DNA of 64,000 bases from Dasypus novemcinctus (Eukaryota; Chordata; Mammalia; Cingulata; Dasypodidae), in contig NC_080677.1 in NCBI RefSeq assembly GCF_030445035.2, positions 31,967,329 through 32,031,328 of the forward strand, written 5' to 3'. Made by a program: the position numbers and the translations under genes. Below are positions 45,948 to 57,849 of this stretch, one piece after another. Position 1 is the stretch's first letter; every line of letters begins with the position of its first letter. The notes under the pieces were generated by a model that worked only from the letters and a program-made list of their open reading frames with translations, made no database searches and had not been told where the DNA came from.

Positions 45948-47165
45948 TGGATTAAAAATGGAGCAAGAGGGCAACTTGAAGAAACGCTTCAAAACTCGTT
46001 GCTTTGCCCAGATAATGATAATAATGTTTAATAATAATTGAAGAACAGGAAAGAGAAAGAGAGAGACACTGGCATTTTGCTTTTCTACGGGGGATCTTTT
46101 TCTCTTTAGTGGAATCTACAACTGTTTTTAAACTTTAAGAAACGGTAAAGATTGACAGTTCTTCCGCCAACCCCACCACACCGTTAAATGACAAACTCTA
46201 GAATCAAACGTCAACCCCCAAATAATGCAATTTGAGATAAGTTGCGCATATACTGAAATCTTGTAAGTATTTATGTGACCGTTGTATTTTAGGGCTCTGT
46301 GTTAGATGGTAAGAATCCGAAAGTTGGTTACAAAAGAAAAGGCTGTTGTAAACATCTGCTTGTCTTTGGGTTGCCCTCCCCCTTGCATGTTAACTGACTG
46401 CTCAGGTAAATCTTAGTGAAATCCCTACTGTTGTTGTATGTTCTGCAAAATGTCTCATGTATAGATTTAGAGGGGAAAAGAGAAAGTACTGAACTAATGA
46501 TTTTGGACTATTTGCCATGAAGGAAGAAAGGAAGAAAGGGAGAGAAAGCTCTTCGGAGGATCGTTTTGTCTTGGGTAGTAAGTACAACCAGCTGAACCCT
46601 TGAGGCTGCAAGGAGCACCAGCTTGGGAATGTCTTTCTGAGAATAATTTTTGATTGCTTATTATAAGCATATTTTGTGACATTTGGGCCAGATGTACTGT
46701 CCCGATATCATTTATATTACAGAGTTTTGTGTCTTTTTAAAAAATGTTTAAGGTATCAGATGAGCCACAGGATTCATTTTATGTCCTATCTCTGGGGAAA
46801 TCCCGCCCCAACATGATGCAGTTGATTTGAACACAATCCATTTAAATTGGCATTTCCCAGTATTTGTTAAACAGTCTGTAGGAGAAATAATGTCCCCCCC
46901 CTTTTTTTAAGAAAACTCATAATGGATATCCATTACCCCAAAACATTTAGATGTTTACCGTCTATATTCTGATACATTAAGGAACTCGTATTTTTTCATT
47001 GTTTATTGTGTTAAGAAACCGCATTAGAAACTTTAGGGATTCATCTTCACAGCACATTTTTAATCAAGCACTTATTTCAACCAGCACATTCGTTTTGTTC
47101 ATATTCACTAAAAAAAGAAAAAAATGCTATCTTGTAAATAAAGACATTCAGCACACTGTGAAATG
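45948..47165 (+). other. HOXA13: HOXA13 3' untranslated region
   Basis: Sequence from the TAA stop to a likely poly(A) site about 20 bases after AATAAA at 47137-47142. It is A+T-rich, repeat-free and about 1.2 kb, close to the remembered length in other mammals. A second AATAAA at 47257-47262 could give a slightly longer form. Confidence 0.7.
47133..47142 (+). terminator. HOXA13: HOXA13 poly(A) signal with overlapping TGTAAATA
   Basis: AATAAA lies at 47137-47142 and is preceded directly by TGTA; TGTAAATA (47133-47140) fits both the CFIm UGUA element and the Pumilio motif UGUANAUA. A GT-rich stretch (CTGTGAAATGTATTTGTG) follows at about 47156-47173, as expected of a downstream element. Confidence 0.7.
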
Positions 47166-47169
47166 TATT

Positions 47170-47690
47170 TGTGCACCTACTTTTAAAATATTTCTACTAA
47201 AAATTTTTTTGAAACCTTAGACTTGTAGATAGTGAAATAGTGGTATTAATTCTGTTAATAAAATAGTCACTGCCATTAAAATCTGAAGGAAATACTCATT
47301 ACTTTCCTATGCTGAATGTGCACTGCACAGAAAGAGAAGGAGCAGGTTTGTCTTACCCAAACCAAGGACCATTCTTTTCTATTATTATTCAGCTTTTTAA
47401 TTTTGCTACAATTTTTTTAAGCAAAAGGAGAAATCCCTCATGGCTAAAATCCTAAAACTGATAGTGCTTCAAGAAGGTTTAAGTGTCAGGTATTCTGAAA
47501 GGATGGGGGCAGGGAGAGAGAGAAAGAAGGAAGAGTTGGTATAAAATCCCAGGCTCCATGTGGAAAATGAAAACCAGTTGTTTAGTATCAGCGATGCCTA
47601 GGCTGTCGTATTTTAAGATCTGCTGTTAGGAGTGCATGTGTCTGAGAGGGCAGGTTTTGATATTTGTTGAAATGACAGGACTAGGAAAGG
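47170..47690. other. HOXA13 downstream sequence, nothing recognised
   Basis: A+T-rich unique sequence with an alternative AATAAA at 47257. No gene or repeat. Confidence 0.4.
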
Positions 47691-47694
47691 CCTT

Positions 47695-47830
47695 AAACCT
47701 TGACCTTGACGAAAAAAGACAATTTGTGACCTTGACTTTTGACAGCTCATGAATTGGCCTGGACTGGATTAGTAGATCAAGGGCGCCACCTGGCGTTGAC
47801 AAGCCTCCTTGTAATTCTTCAGTGTCAAAA
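47695..47830. promoter_or_regulatory. Candidate insulator/enhancer: CTCF-like site and paired TGACCTTGAC
   Basis: On the minus strand AGGTGGCGCCC (from + strand GGGCGCCACCT at 47781-47791) matches the CTCF core. Upstream, TGACCTTGAC occurs at 47701-47710 and 47727-47736; TCAAGGTCA is the ERR/NR5A-type half-site. A CTCF site between HOXA13 and HOXA11 is expected from other mammals. Binding is inferred. Confidence 0.5.
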
Positions 47831-49930
47831 GAATAAGCTCTTACCTCCTTGACTCACTGTTTTAGGGATTTAGTACTGATTATTTTAGCTCCAAATGGAA
47901 CGAATTTGAATATATGTAAATTATATGTGTGCCTGTATATATGTGAATATAATTATATATGTGTATACATGTATACATTTTCATATCAGCGCTTGTGTGT
48001 GCTCCTATATATATTTGTAGAAGCTGTGTACAGACATAGTATCATTAATTTCCAACAGTGGAGACATTGTAATTTAAGGTGATTTTTAGAGTCCAGGTAC
48101 AAAACTGTACTTTACATGATGAAGTTTTGCTCCTTATCTTTAATGGCTAAATTTGATTTGCCTTCACAGTGGCTTGCTTTGCATCAGATGCCTGCAGATC
48201 TGCTATAAAACTGTACATTTTTTGTTACAGTCTAAGAGGTTTTCTTAAATATCCCCTCTTTCCTGGCCCTCACCCTCCAAGGTGGTCTTCCACCCTAATT
48301 AGAGTTTCGTCGGCATCTTTACAACAAATAAAAAGTTTTAGATGCCTAACTCCAGAGATCTAGAGTTACATTTCAGAAATTCAAAGAAACCCACCTCTTG
48401 AAAGGTCAGTATAGAGAGATTAAAGATCTCAAATCTACAAAATGACCATAATATGCATGCAGAGGGAGAGTTATCCTGGAGAGCTCAGAGCCCAGTGCTG
48501 CTCTGGAGTGGTGTGCCATCCTCTATCGATGCTTGCAAATCTGCTATTTGATCTGTGGAGAGATATATGCATTTAATGTTAACAACCACTATCAAATTTA
48601 ATTATTATTATTATTATAACTACTGTTTATTGACTCCTAACAACAGATCAGATGCTGTGCTTAGAGTCATAAATAATTCATGTGTATATTTACATACTTA
48701 ATATAGACATAAGATAATGTATTTTTGTCAAATCCATACTATGCACATATGTATAAAATTGTAGTTTAGGCCAATTGGAGGAGGCCTTGGAATACAGAAT
48801 TTTAAGATGCAGATTAATTTTATCTTTGTGTTAGAGGCCAGAGAAAGTGATAGTGAACCAAAGAACCAGATTAATCATTTTATGGAAAATAATATTGGTT
48901 GGTTACAAAGTTGAATGTCGGAAGCCTCTCTAACCATGCCTGAAGAGTTAGATTTTATTTATAGATGGAGAATTATGGAAAAAATCTCTAAATATATCTC
49001 AAAAAACAGGAGCATCTTGAAACGTGCAGATCGAATGGCCTGGTAAAGTGCAGTCCTATTTTGCTGCCCTGAGGATTTTCACTCGTGGAAACAAATGAAA
49101 ACGGTGCTTCAGACCCACCTACTCGCATCTCATTCTACATCACTTGGTTTCTAAGTGAGCTGCCATCAAGCCAAAGGAACAACTTTCTCCCAAAATGTTT
49201 AAAGTGGTGGAAAATCTCCCCAAAGCTGGATCAAACTTTGTGTTTACGAACAGCTCCAGTGGGGACTCTTCTGTGGATGGGGGATATTTTTCTTTACTTT
49301 TAAGAAATGCTCTGAGCCTCAGGACTAGGAAGGAGGCCAAGGGCCAAGCTGCCGGAATGGAATACCACCCCTTTTGCAAGCCATCGCCACCGCAGGAACC
49401 CTGGGTAAAGTAATAGCCTTCTTTTCTTTTTTTTTTTTCTGTTCAGTTTTGGAAAGTGTAATGATAGAAGATATTTCAGGGTTGATTTTTTTTTCTGTTC
49501 TAAAAGAGTTGTTGATAACGCTGGCCTTGCCTTACTCCTCTTATTTACAATTCTCACGCATCTGCCAGATAACCTGAAGTGGGCATGGATTATGATGGCT
49601 CCCTAATGCCCAAATAGCAACCAATCTAAACCTTTAGATAAAAGGCAGCCAGGAGGACACCACCCATCTCTTGAAAAAATCGGAATAATATTGTCAGATA
49701 TGGACCCATAGGTACTGTTGCTGAATGCTGGTTCAAGTATTGTTCTAAAAAGAAAATACTTCCCGAATAAGAAATTATAAATATGAGACTGAAAAGAAAC
49801 CCTACTGTTTACATCTGCTCTTAATACTGTCGAATTTAAGGTATTTTAAGTGGTTAATTTTAAAATGCTTCTGTGCATTCCACCACTATTTATGCCTGAT
49901 ATAGAGCTAGAAGTTAGCTATTTAATATTA
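47831..49930. other. HOXA13-HOXA11 spacer, A+T-rich, no gene seen
   Basis: Short ATT repeat at about 48602-48617 and T runs near 49428. No transposon is recognised and frames are random. Gene-free. Confidence 0.45.
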
Positions 49931-49935
49931 AATAG

Positions 49936-49942
49936 GAGAAAG

Positions 49943-50021
<79 letters not shown>

Positions 50022-50025
50022 AAAC
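49936..50025. repeat. (AAAG)n microsatellite
   Basis: A nearly pure tetranucleotide AAAG array of about 85 bases. It encodes an artefactual Lys/Glu/Arg-rich frame. It is one of the few simple repeats in the otherwise clean HOX region. Confidence 0.95.
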
Positions 50026-50339
50026 AGAAACTATTAGTTTTCTTTAATCCAACCTAACTGAAATGTTTTCATTAAAATTCAGGAGGCAGCGAGATTCTGC
50101 TGAGGGTGGATACATTTGTGTGTGCGATACCACAAATTTCGCCGTGTAATATATGTGCAGATTACACCCTGCTGCGAGTGTTTGGGGGTTTTGGTGAAGA
50201 CGCGGCGTCTCGGTCCTCGCTGAGAATTCCCGAGTTTTCGAAGCCAAGACAGAGGTTGCGGGAACTGCTAATCCCGGAGCCGGTGGGTTCTGAGGCACCC
50301 TTCCGCACTTGCGGACTTCTACGCGGGAGACGCGAGGGC

Positions 50340-50700
50340 CTTGCTGATTTATGCGCATTCCTTTCAAGTTGATCGAGTGCGTGTCAGCAGCCCAAGACCC
50401 GGAGAATCAAAGAAATGTGCTGCGAGTAGCTCACATCCCATTTTTCATAAGCAAAGGTGTAGCGTTATCCAAGAGGCCTAGGAAGATTTATGCCTAGGTT
50501 TTAGGACAGGCACGCTAATTAAGTTTTCATCTGCTCCGCCGCGGGGTAAATAACAGCCGGCTTCTTTTTTATGAAAATACCCGCTTTCTCCTGGGTGGCT
50601 TCTCTTTTCATCCATCTACCTAGCGCCTGGACCAAAGCTTTCAAGGTGTTTGCTCTTTTCAATTTGACAGAGGGGGGCGGGGGGTGGCAAAACCGTGGCG
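50340..50700. promoter_or_regulatory. Candidate conserved element with posterior-HOX motifs
   Basis: Repeat-free block with GATTTATGCGC (50346-50356), GATTTATGCCTAGG (about 50485-50498), CACGCTAATTAAG and TTTTTTATGAAAAT (TTTATGA at 50568-50574). TCATAAA-type sites suit HOX13 or CDX binding. It lies about 8 kb upstream of HOXA11. Confidence 0.4.
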
Positions 50701-50799
50701 CAGAAAATTTCCTGCGCGAAAGTAGCCAAGGCCTCACCACAGTCGATTTCGTTTCTGCCCCTCTTTGTCGCGCCGGCTCCACCGGGCAGAAATCATCAC

Positions 50800-52400
50800 A
50801 ACGGCATCCCTGCGGTTTTCAAACCCCTAGGGCGGTTGTGCAGCCGCTGAGGGCCTCCCCCAGGTGCGGGGCCGTGGGGGAAGAGCTGACTCCAGGAACC
50901 GCTCGGCGTCGCGCCCGTGCGGAACGCGGCTCAAGATCCTCCACCTCTCCAAATGAACCCCGTCTCAAAATGGAGGCGCCAACTCTTCGAGCACCCGCCC
51001 GGCTCGGACGGCTGGAGTGCCGGACGGGATGCTGGATGGCAGGCCGAGGTCAAGGCGATGGAGACCCGAGGCCCGCGTGGCGCGGACCCTGGCCGCCCGG
51101 GGACCCTCGCGGGCCGCGACGCCCGCAGCTGCAAGCTTACGTCACCGTCTCCCGAGCGGGCCTTCGCGGGGCCCTCTCGGTGTTATTTGATCAGGACCAG
51201 CCGATTCAGATGCAGGTTGTGTGCGGGTGCCCCCTTCCCCGCCCCGCCCCTCCCTCCCCAAGAGAATAATCGGGTATTTAATCTCTCCCAGTCTTAATTC
51301 TTGGCAGCGTGGAAGGTGGTTTGCAACGGGAAATAAAACTTGACAGGAGCATTTTCTCTAAGAGGGGATCTGGGACGGGCTGAAAAGAAACCGTGTTTTT
51401 CTCTACCAAATACTTCCGCTTTCTGAGCCCGAGGCTGAGCGGTGGAAAGGCATCGGGAGGGAACGGAGAGGGAGAGAGAGAGCTGGGCACGCTGGGCGCG
51501 TTCGGGCCGATCGGCCGAGCCACCGCACTCCCCGCAGGCCCGGCCTCCGCCTCCGCGGGGAAGCAGCCTCCGCCGGCCGGCGCTCGGCGCCTCTCCCACG
51601 CTCCGCTAGGCTGTAGGCCCGGGCGCCGCGCGCCGCCCGCGCCGAGGGCCTCGCTCCCGGGAACTTGGCACGGGCTCATCGCATTGGCACCCAGGATAGA
51701 AGCCTGGCGCTGGCTCAGCGCGGCCAGCGTCAGGCGGAGAAGAGAGCGCTGGGGAGACGGCCTGCCTCTAGCTCAGAGCCTTCTGGCCTTGGAGAAGTCG
51801 CGGGGGGTGGGCGTGCAGGAGCGCGCAAGAGGGGTGGCGAGAGCGGTGCCGGGGGCTTTGTTTCCGGGCGGCGAGGTCTGTGGACACCGCACAAAATGGA
51901 AAAGGGATGGGGATGAGCAGCGTGGCCTGCGTGGGTTGTCCGGAGTGCTCTTGGGTGGGAGAAGCTGGAGACAGCAGTGTCGCCTTCCTGGCGCCTCAGA
52001 GAGCGCCCTCCCCTCCCGCCGCAAAGGTCAAGTCCTCCGCGCCACCGCCGCCTCCACGGTCCGGGCCGCTCACGGCAGCGCGAAGGCACAGAACGCACAA
52101 TTGGCGGCGCAGTCGCTCCTGCTGCCAGCGGGCTTCTGATAGCCTGGGTCGACGGATTGCAGTTAGGAGTTCTTTCTTGGGTTCCACCTCCACCACCCCC
52201 CCACCCTCTCCCCCGCCCAGTTGGAAAGGACAGAGAGTCCCTACAGTCAGGGGTGGCCCAGGCTGTGTTCCCGTCGGCGAATCCTGGACCAGCTGGATCT
52301 GCCCCAGCCCAGGACACTGCGCAGCCGGCAGAGGCCTTGCCGAGTAAGACGCCGTGCCTGCAAGTCCAGGGAAGCCGATCTGGCTAGCTCGACGTTCTGC
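50800..52400. promoter_or_regulatory. CpG island in the HOXA13-HOXA11 spacer
   Basis: CpG-dense block with overlapping frames on both strands and no domain. It may serve spacer transcripts or act as a Polycomb recruitment island. Limits are approximate. Confidence 0.5.
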
Positions 52401-54550
52401 GCCCTGCTAGGAACAAGGGTGGGGCAGGGCTGGCGGGACCCCGAGTAGGATAAGGGAGCAAGAACCCTGCTGGGGCGCCCTTCTCGCGGTGCCGGAGGGA
52501 GTCCAGGCTGGCTCCCTCAGCATGTCAGACCTTTGGTGAGAACCCTGACGCTCTTCTCCTGCCTAAAGTCGGGCCCCAAGGTCCCTCTCACTGGATTCTG
52601 GAGAGGTGGGAGCCTCTTCTTTCTGCCCATAGGTGGCCTCCTGCAGGTCAGTTGATAGTTTAAGCCCAGTCTACCCCTAAGCCTATTGCTCCAGGGAACC
52701 AACTGGGCTCTGCAAATGATCTCATCTTTGCAAAGAGAAAAACTGGGCTTTATGTCTAGGGCTGCATGGGCTGCAGCTGAGCAAAGGAAAGATGCCTTAG
52801 GAGGGGCCGTCCGTGGAGCCACACAGTAGCCCAACTGCCTTGGGTGGGGGGTGGAGGGAGGAGGGCTCCTGCAGCAGGATTGGGGGGTGGGGGCCTCCCT
52901 CTTTTCAGGCCTGGAATGTGAGTTGCCTACCTGCAGTGAATGGAGATGGAGCCAGTGCCCCATTGGCCCTAAGAGGTCTTGGAACAAGGGGTTGGGGGCC
53001 TCCTGTGAGCAACAGCTGCGGGGTTGGAGATCCAGAGGACCAGAGCTGACCTTCGGGCTGGGTCGCCCCCTTTTGTCCTCTTTATTGCAGGCGCAATTGG
53101 CTGGGGGAACCCGTTTGGGCCGAAGCTGCAGTGAATGGAAGCCGGACACTGAGAACCCAGGCTTCATCTTTCAAAGTGTCCCCTCCCCCATTTGTTCTCG
53201 CTCTGTAGGGGGGGGGGCAGGGGAGTCAGGAACAAGAAAAGTAAAAATAGTTCTTCTTAAAGGAAAGAAAACTCTTCTCTCATCAGTTTGGGACCCATGA
53301 AACTAAATAACGAGATTGCCTGGGGGCCTGAGACCCTGTGCCCCAGCCCCCAGTGGTCAAGGGAAAGATATGGACTTCTTCAGGTGTTTGAGTTGAATGT
53401 GAGAGTCATACCAAGAACCAGCCATGAGGTCAAGTTCAAGGTATTACCTGTTCCTGTGCTTTAGGAAAGGTCAAGAGAGCTTGGGGGAGGGTCGAGGGTC
53501 TCGCCTAGGGGACAAATTAGCCCCTGACTCCACCTGGTAGTGATAGAGTGGGTCTCCTGATATTCCATTTCAGCCTCAGCACCGCCTCTGGGCAACGCCT
53601 GGAAATGTGATGAATGGACCATGATCTGCTAATAGATCATAGACCGTTCCTTAAGAACAAATACTGGAGAGCTCCCTGCCTTCCTTGACAACCCATGTCC
53701 CTGCTCACCACAGAGGAGAAACATATCCCCAGGACACCTCCTACTAGGGAGAAGAGGTCCCCCAAATGGAGGGTTGATCTCCAACTTCAGGAGGGGCTTT
53801 GGCGGTGGCTGGTTCTTGCACCTGTGTGCAGTAAGGTCTATTAGGGTTAAAATAGTCTTCCAAATAACTTTCTAGAAAGCGTGAGGCACTTGGGGACAGA
53901 AAGAGTAGGGGCTCAGACCAGTAAGAAGAGGCAAAATAATTGATGGTGCCTTGAATCAGCAGCCAATTCACCAGGAAACAATCAGAGACATCTCCCAGCC
54001 AGATTCGGGTCCCCACCGATGTACCCGAACTTTCCCAGGCCATTCCCTATTGCCCAGCTTACAAAAGTCATAGCTGGGTGCCAAAAAAGAGAAGGCAGGG
54101 AAAGGAAGGAGAGAGGGATCATATGGTGGGGGGACTTGGAATAGAGTCTTCCAAGGAAAGAGGCGAGAGACCCAGCTCAGGTCCCCGATGGAGGTCGGAA
54201 GGGGCGGGGAGTAAGGAACCCCACAGCTCCCCTTTTCTGTGCCTTGGCTGGCACCTCTTGCTGGGTTTAGGAAGGGTATCAGAAAAGTCAGGAGGTGCGG
54301 GAAAGGGGATACCCGGCTCGAAAGAGGCAGGGCGGGGTCGGGTGGGCAGGGACGGCAAGGGGGCATGACTGGCGGAGGCAACGTGGTGAGCCGGGGCCCC
54401 GCGTTGGCAGTCACGCTATGGCCACACGCTGAGCATTCCCAGCGCTGCGAGGGAAGGCATGGGGATTTCTGTCGCCTGAGGCAGCCCCCCAAAAAGAAGA
54501 GGTCCGCTTAGCCCCAACTGGCAGGGCTGGGAACCCCGGAGTCTGGAGGC
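52400..54550. other. Spacer sequence, nothing recognised
   Basis: Unique, moderately G+C-rich sequence without a gene or transposon. Confidence 0.4.
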
Positions 54551-54599
54551 GCCCCCCGCCCCAGCTCGACTCTTCCTTGGAGGGAGTAGGTGTTAAGCT

Positions 54600-55290
54600 G
54601 CCTGACTAGGGACCGGCCCCGCAGCTTCTGTCCTTCGCATTCTTCGCTGGAAACGCCCCCCGCACGACAACCGCGGTGACAAAGCCTCACCAGGCGCTGA
54701 CCGCACCGAGGCCACCGCGCTCGGGTACCGCGATCCTGAGGGCTGCAAGAAGAAGCGGAGGCGGCAGTGCTGGGCAGAGGCGCCTAGATACATTTTATTC
54801 GGAGATCGCGCCGCCCGAGCCGGCGGGAGGTGCGCGGGGAGCAGGGATCCTCGTCCCCACCAGGGCGCACTCACCCCGCCGAGGAGGATCCGAGAGAGGC
54901 TAGATAGCTCCCCCCTCGCCCTTAGGGCCAAATCAAACGGGGCCTCAGAAAAGCTCGGGCTGTCTCGCTGGCCGCATCGCCCCGTTAGCCGTTTCCGCCT
55001 GACACGGCGGCGCGGGCGCCCGCCTTCGCCTCTCCGGGTGGCCATCTCCAAACGCAGCGCCGGCATCCAGGGGGCCCGGCCCTTCGAGGCCGCCTAGACC
55101 TTGACGTTCAGAAAAACAAGAAGAGATTGAAACAGCTCCCTCCCTTCGCAGACACTCACGCACCGTCAGGCCGCCGCCACTTCCTGCCTTTGTTTTTCTT
55201 CCTCCAAAACATTTTTGGCCTCTTGCGTTAGCAGCCGTAGAGCTCTGGATTGACGATAAAAGGAAATGCACGCCGAGGACTGTTTTCTGG
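54600..55290. promoter_or_regulatory. CpG-rich block, spacer
   Basis: CpG-rich at about 54600-55070, then A+T-richer with TTGACGATAAAAGG at 55249-55262. There are no repeats and frames are compositional. Could be regulatory. Confidence 0.35.
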
Positions 55291-56094
55291 AGATGGGCCC
55301 GAGCTGTGGGCGCTCCTGAGAAAGAGCAGGTTATGGGAACCCAGTGGCCAGGGCCAATGTCACAGACTTGCCTGCCGCGGCCTCTTCAAGGAATGAAACT
55401 CGGACTTGGCCTTCCCGGGCTGGCCTTAGCCCCAGTCGGGTCTTCCCCGAGCCTGGTGGGCTCAGCTCGGCTGTTGAGCCTCTGCAAAGCAGAAGAGTCA
55501 GATGGGCTAATCAGAACCGAGGACCCGCCGCTCTGTCTCCCCTTCCCTCCCAAGATTGGGTCTGGTCCTCAAAACTGCGCCCACCCCTTCCCTCCCGGCC
55601 AGCCTGCCTGGCGAAGCCTTCGCAACTCCCGAACACTCCCGGCAGTGGGGCAGGAACCGGCAAAGCTGGGGACCGTCGCACAGCCCTGGGGATCTGAGCA
55701 CTCCTCCTGTTGCTGCTGTGCAGCTAAAAGCATTCAGCCGCTTCCCGGCACTTTCCCTTCTCCTGGCATCAAAAGCCTTTTCCCTTATGCACCTTCCTGG
55801 CAGCACCCCCACCCACCCACCCCACTTGCAAGCTGCAAGTCCCCTGAGCACCCCTCCTCCAGTACAGCTTTCCCGAATTGGCCGGCCAGCGGCTCCCAGA
55901 GCGCTTTCCTCCGCCCCAACCTTTCCATGGGTATTCGCCTTTGTCTCCTGCCGACACCCATGGGATCCAGACCTGCCGGAACCCTCTCGGCTTGGCCCTC
56001 GAGGAGGGCATGGGAGACACAGGGTAAGGGAGTAGCTGTACACCCCCATACCGACCTTTCTGCCACGAACCCCTCTCCAGGCACGGGGGAATCC

Positions 56095-56400
56095 AGCTAA
56101 TTAGGAGAGGGTCCGCATGCAGCTGGGGGAGGGAGGCGGCGTTGGCGTCCCCAGCTGACGGGAGGGCCGCTGCAGCCCGTCTGCTCAGGCACAAGCTGAA
56201 GTTGACTGCCAAAAGTGCTATAAAACGGCAGGTCTGTCTAGAGCTGTTTTCGGTTCTTCTAGACGCCCCCGGGTTCAATTATGGACTTAAAAGCCCTAAT
56301 ACAAGTGCAAGAATTTGTTTGCCTTCACTTAGGGGCGGGGCGAGGCCCGCAATGGTGGCGCCTTTGTTATGGCAAAGTCACTGAAACCCCTCATGCATTC
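56095..56400. promoter_or_regulatory. Candidate conserved element upstream of HOXA11
   Basis: Repeat-free block with CCAGCTAATTAGGAG (TAATTA), GTGCTATAAAACGGC and TTATGGACTTAAAAGCCC. It also has GCGCCTTTGTTATGG, a SOX-like CTTTGTT at about 56359-56365. Likely regulatory; conservation unverified. Confidence 0.35.
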
Positions 56401-56739
56401 CTTTTGTTCGAGGGTCCGGGTGGCGGGGACTGGGTGGGCTGCTGGAAAAGTGTTTGGGATAATCAAAATGAAGTTAGAAGCAGCCCAAGTCCTGCTGTTC
56501 GCAAACCTCTCCTTCTCTCCTTTGATACTCTGTGTCCAAGAGAGAGATGCTGTGGAGAAACAAATATTTTGCCCCATTGGTCCCCATTGGAAATCAAAGT
56601 TTTTTCCCTGCAGGGCCATCCTGTCATTGTGATTCCCAGCTTTAGGAGGTCTCAAGCTCCCCTTCCACAACAGCCCTCCTTCCCACCAGACCTTCTCACT
56701 CACACAGCTGCTGCTGCTGCTCTCTGCACAAGCCACAAC

Positions 56740-57140
56740 ATGTCAAGTTGACGATGCACAAATAATTTCAAGTTCAGCTCTCAGGGATTCAAGGAGCATG
56801 AAAATTCTTGCAGCAAATTCCGAATAAAGAATTCATTAAACCAATATGTCTGAGTAGCTTGATTTGTGTTAAGCTACCCTTGTAAAAGGGATGGGGGAAG
56901 CCACATAAATATTAATGTTAATAAATTGGTTTATTCCACTACAGAGTAATTACTCGATATTATTGATATTTACACCAGGTAAATGCAATGGCGCGCCATC
57001 ATTTGAGGAAAATACATGAGAATATTTCTTTTCCAGTGCAATACATGATTAGATTTGTTACCGAGTCAGTTACAGTCAGCTCAGCAATAAATAAATAAAT
57101 CGATGATGACATTTAAATACCAAAGATCTTAGAGTTTATA
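56740..57140. promoter_or_regulatory. A+T-rich candidate conserved element with a GC palindrome
   Basis: Unique A+T-rich block about 2 kb upstream of HOXA11. It has GAATTCATTAAACCAATATG, AATATTAATGTTAATAAATT, GAGTAATTACTCGATATTAT and AATAAATAAATAAATCGATG. The perfect 12-base palindrome ATGGCGCGCCAT lies at 56988-56999. No transposon resembles it. Confidence 0.4.
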
Positions 57141-57149
57141 CTCTAAATC

Positions 57150-57840
57150 TCCCCAAGATATGTAAATACCTTCCCCTATTTCCTGGATGGAGAAAGGGAA
57201 AAGGTGATCCTTTTTCACTTTTCGATTTTTCTTCAGCGACAGCCCAGCACCTTCCCAGAAGAGCTGTGGGGAAGCCTCAGGGCAGGGCCCCCTCCCAGCT
57301 CCCGGCCCCGCCTGGTGGTTCTGTGCCTCTTCCCTGCTTTCACTTCCCCCAAACATTGCTCATTCAAACCTGCAGGACCGCGAGCATTTTCTGCCTTCTC
57401 TTTTTTTGTCTTTCTTTCCTCTTCCCGAGAATGCAAGATTTGCCCTAGGCGCTATGCCTCTGCCTCTACCTTTAGCTGGAACCTAGCGTTTCCCAGGCGT
57501 CCTTGAGGCTCAAGGTGCGGGAGTTTGGAAAGCACTGCTCTTTTCTTTGGCATTGTATTCGTTCTGTGGATGAGTAGCAGGAAAGGCATCGAGCCTTCTG
57601 AGCTTCTGCCCTGCACATCCCTCGGCTCTCTCCGGCGCGCTTTGCAGGGACGGAGAGGAGGCGTGTTACCCATTTCTCAGCCAAGGCTCTCTAGCCCTTG
57701 CCCCCTCCAAGCATTCCCCCCCCCCGCCCCCCACCCCCACCCCGTAGCTCTGGAGCTCAGCAAGCAACCTGGTGGATTCCCTGGAAGGTGCAGCATACCC
57801 AGGAGAAGGCTCCTCGGATGTCAGCGTTTCTAAAGCAGCC
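57150..57840. other. HOXA11 upstream sequence, no gene seen
   Basis: Unique sequence with a C-rich run at about 57715-57742. Nothing else is recognised. Confidence 0.4.
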
Positions 57841-57849
57841 CCAGGCTCG

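Noticed and set aside
49850-50047. Lys/Arg/Glu repeat protein
   Set aside because: It is a translation of the AAAG microsatellite.
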